A DNA stretch of 9,151 bases from Firmicutes bacterium UBA1535 (GTDB lineage Bacteria > Bacillota > Clostridia > Tissierellales > Sedimentibacteraceae), in contig DCPV01000070.1 in NCBI GenBank assembly GCA_002323775.1, forward strand, positions 429 to 9,579, in the 5' to 3' direction. The notes under the pieces are model-generated. The model saw only the letters and a program-made list of their open reading frames with translations, was not told the origin of the DNA and ran no database searches. Of the stretch, positions 6,847 to 9,151 are shown in pieces. How positions within the stretch are numbered: the first letter of the stretch is position 1; the number at the start of each line of letters is the position of its first letter. The position numbers were made by a program, and so were the translations under genes.

Positions 6847-7883
6847 TAGACACAAAATTGAAAACAAGCGACTTTTATTATGATTTACCGGAAGATCTGA
6901 TAGCACAAGTTCCTTTAGAGGATAGAACAAATTCAAGACTTATGGTCTTGGATAAGCTGGATGGAAGCATTAATCACAAGCATTTTTATGATATAGTAGA
7001 TTATCTAAACTCTGGTGATTGTATAGTAATAAATGATACAAAGGTATTGCCTGCAAGATTATATGGGACAAAAAAAGATTCAAATGCTCTTATTGAGCTT
7101 CTATTATTAAAAAGAATTGATGATAAGAAGTGGGAAACTCTTGTAAAGCCGGGGAAAAAAGCAAAAGAGAATACTGAAATCATATTTAAAGAGGGACTTC
7201 TCGAGGGGAAAATCACAGATGTTCTTGAAACCGGCAATAGAATTATAGAGTTTAAATATGAAGGAATATTTGAAGAAAGCCTAAATGAGCTAGGCGAGAT
7301 GCCGCTACCTCCGTATATACATGAAAAGCTAGAGGATAAAAATAGGTATCAAACAGTATATGCAAAGAACGCAGGTTCTTCCGCTGCACCAACAGCAGGG
7401 CTTCATTTTACGAATGAGATAATTGAGAAATTACAAAGTAAAGGTGTAAGCATAGCAAAGTTGACATTGCATGTTGGACTTGGAACATTTAGGCCAGTTA
7501 AGGCTGAGTACATATCAGAGCATATAATGCACTCTGAATACTACGAGTTAATTGAGGAAGAAGCAAAGAAAATAAATGATGCTAAGGATTCAGGAAAAAG
7601 AATTATAGCAGTAGGTACAACTTCCACGAGGACTCTTGAAACAATAAGTGATGAAAACGGGCATGTTAAGGCTTCTAATGGTTGGACAGATATTTTTATA
7701 CATCCCGGATATAAGTTCAGACTAATTGATGGACTTATAACAAATTTTCATTTGCCGGAATCTACGCTTATTATGCTAGTTAGTACCTTAGCAGGCAAGG
7801 ATAACACAATGAAGGCATATGAAGAAGCAGTAAAGCAAAAATATAGATTCTTTAGCTTTGGAGATGCAATGTTTATAAAATGA
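6843..7883 (+). CDS. queA: S-adenosylmethionine:tRNA ribosyltransferase-isomerase
   Basis: QueA transfers and isomerises the ribosyl group of SAM onto preQ1 at position 34 of tRNAs with GUN anticodons, making epoxyqueuosine. The 346-residue protein matches the family length and starts with the typical [19 protein letters not shown]. Signatures in order: [14 protein letters not shown] (62-75), PLPPYIH (154-160), YQTVYA (169-174), [13 protein letters not shown] (178-190), [10 protein letters not shown] (210-219), GTTSTRTLE (258-266), FIHPGY (285-290) and [15 protein letters not shown] (300-314). All are intact. The ATG overlaps the TGA of the SpoIID-like gene (ATGA), with GGAG (6829-6832) 10 bases upstream, so translation is probably coupled. 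It is followed 93 bases later by tgt, which catalyses the preceding step of the same pathway. Confidence 0.98.
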   Translation: MIDTKLKTSDFYYDLPEDLIAQVPLEDRTNSRLMVLDKLDGSINHKHFYDIVDYLNSGDCIVINDTKVLPARLYGTKKDSNALIELLLLKRIDDKKWETLVKPGKKAKENTEIIFKEGLLEGKITDVLETGNRIIEFKYEGIFEESLNELGEMPLPPYIHEKLEDKNRYQTVYAKNAGSSAAPTAGLHFTNEIIEKLQSKGVSIAKLTLHVGLGTFRPVKAEYISEHIMHSEYYELIEEEAKKINDAKDSGKRIIAVGTTSTRTLETISDENGHVKASNGWTDIFIHPGYKFRLIDGLITNFHLPESTLIMLVSTLAGKDNTMKAYEEAVKQKYRFFSFGDAMFIK

Positions 7884-7918
7884 TACAATTTTTTACAATT
7901 CTAAAGTAAAGATTATGT

Positions 7919-7952
7919 TTTAAGCTATATAATTTATTAACGAAAGCTTAAA
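7919..7952 (+). promoter_or_regulatory. 8-bp inverted repeat around a TATAAT box before tgt
   Basis: TTTAAGCT (7919-7926) and AGCTTAAA (7945-7952) form a perfect 8-bp inverted repeat with an 18-base spacer. The spacer contains a perfect TATAAT (7928-7933). No good -35 box stands 16-18 bases upstream (AGTAAA at 7905-7910 is the best at 17). It could be a tgt promoter flanked by an operator, or an RNA hairpin in a queA-tgt transcript. It is not followed by a T run and is not a preQ1 riboswitch. Confidence 0.4.
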
Positions 7953-7970
7953 GGAACATGAAAGGAATAA

Positions 7971-9095
<1,125 letters not shown>

Positions 9096-9151
9096 TGTCT
9101 ATATACTTATGGAGTGAATTCCACAAACAATTGATTAATAATAAATATTAT

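Noticed and set aside
9096..9151. Rho-independent terminator after tgt
   Set aside because: The only inverted repeat is a 4-bp TGGA/TCCA stem with no following T run, so transcription probably continues or ends elsewhere.

Overview
The window is a compact, AT-rich, all-plus-strand block of housekeeping genes from a low-GC Gram-positive anaerobe, most likely a member of the Clostridia. Three things point there: strong AGGAGG-type ribosome binding sites before several genes, the gene order hflX-yigZ-yebC-ruvC-ruvA-ruvB-spoIID-like-queA-tgt, and a secreted SpoIID/LytB-family protein typical of the spore-forming lineage. I cannot name a genus from the sequence alone.

Layout. Positions 1-1127 hold the 3' part of hflX (its start lies outside the window), overlapping by 8 bases a YigZ/IMPACT-family gene (1120-1764). 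A 133-base AT-rich gap follows. It carries the best promoter of the window (TTGAAA, 18 bases, TGG-TAAAAT, 1772-1801) and a bulged 10-bp hairpin just before the yebC ribosome binding site. yebC (1898-2641) and ruvC (2641-3141) share one base (TAATG). ruvA (3231-3833) follows an 89-base gap with an imperfect stem-loop and no good Shine-Dalgarno. A 166-base gap (3834-3999) leads to ruvB (4000-5037). That gap holds a strong Shine-Dalgarno with no usable start codon and a 41-codon open stretch running in frame into ruvB. A SpoIID/LytB-domain protein (5086-6846) overlaps queA (6843-7883) by 4 bases (ATGA). After 93 bases containing a perfect 8-bp inverted repeat around a TATAAT box comes tgt (7977-9095). 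The last 56 bases are AT-rich non-coding sequence leading to whatever lies downstream.

How the genes fit together. RuvA, RuvB and RuvC form the Holliday-junction branch-migration and resolution machine. QueA and Tgt catalyse two steps of tRNA queuosine modification: insertion of the preQ1 base, then addition of the epoxycyclopentane precursor. HflX (ribosome splitting and rescue) and YebC (a ribosome-linked factor) act on translation. The SpoIID-like protein is an exported cell-wall enzyme. I see no convincing rho-independent terminator anywhere, so long polycistronic transcripts with internal promoters are likely.

There is no mobile element, CRISPR array, RNA gene or obviously new multi-gene system here. 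The points worth a second look are small: the unexplained ruvA-ruvB gap, the structured leaders of yebC, ruvA and tgt, and the unusual architecture of the SpoIID-like protein, which has a SPOR-like N-terminal module and a Ser/Asn-rich insertion of about 100 residues inside the catalytic domain.
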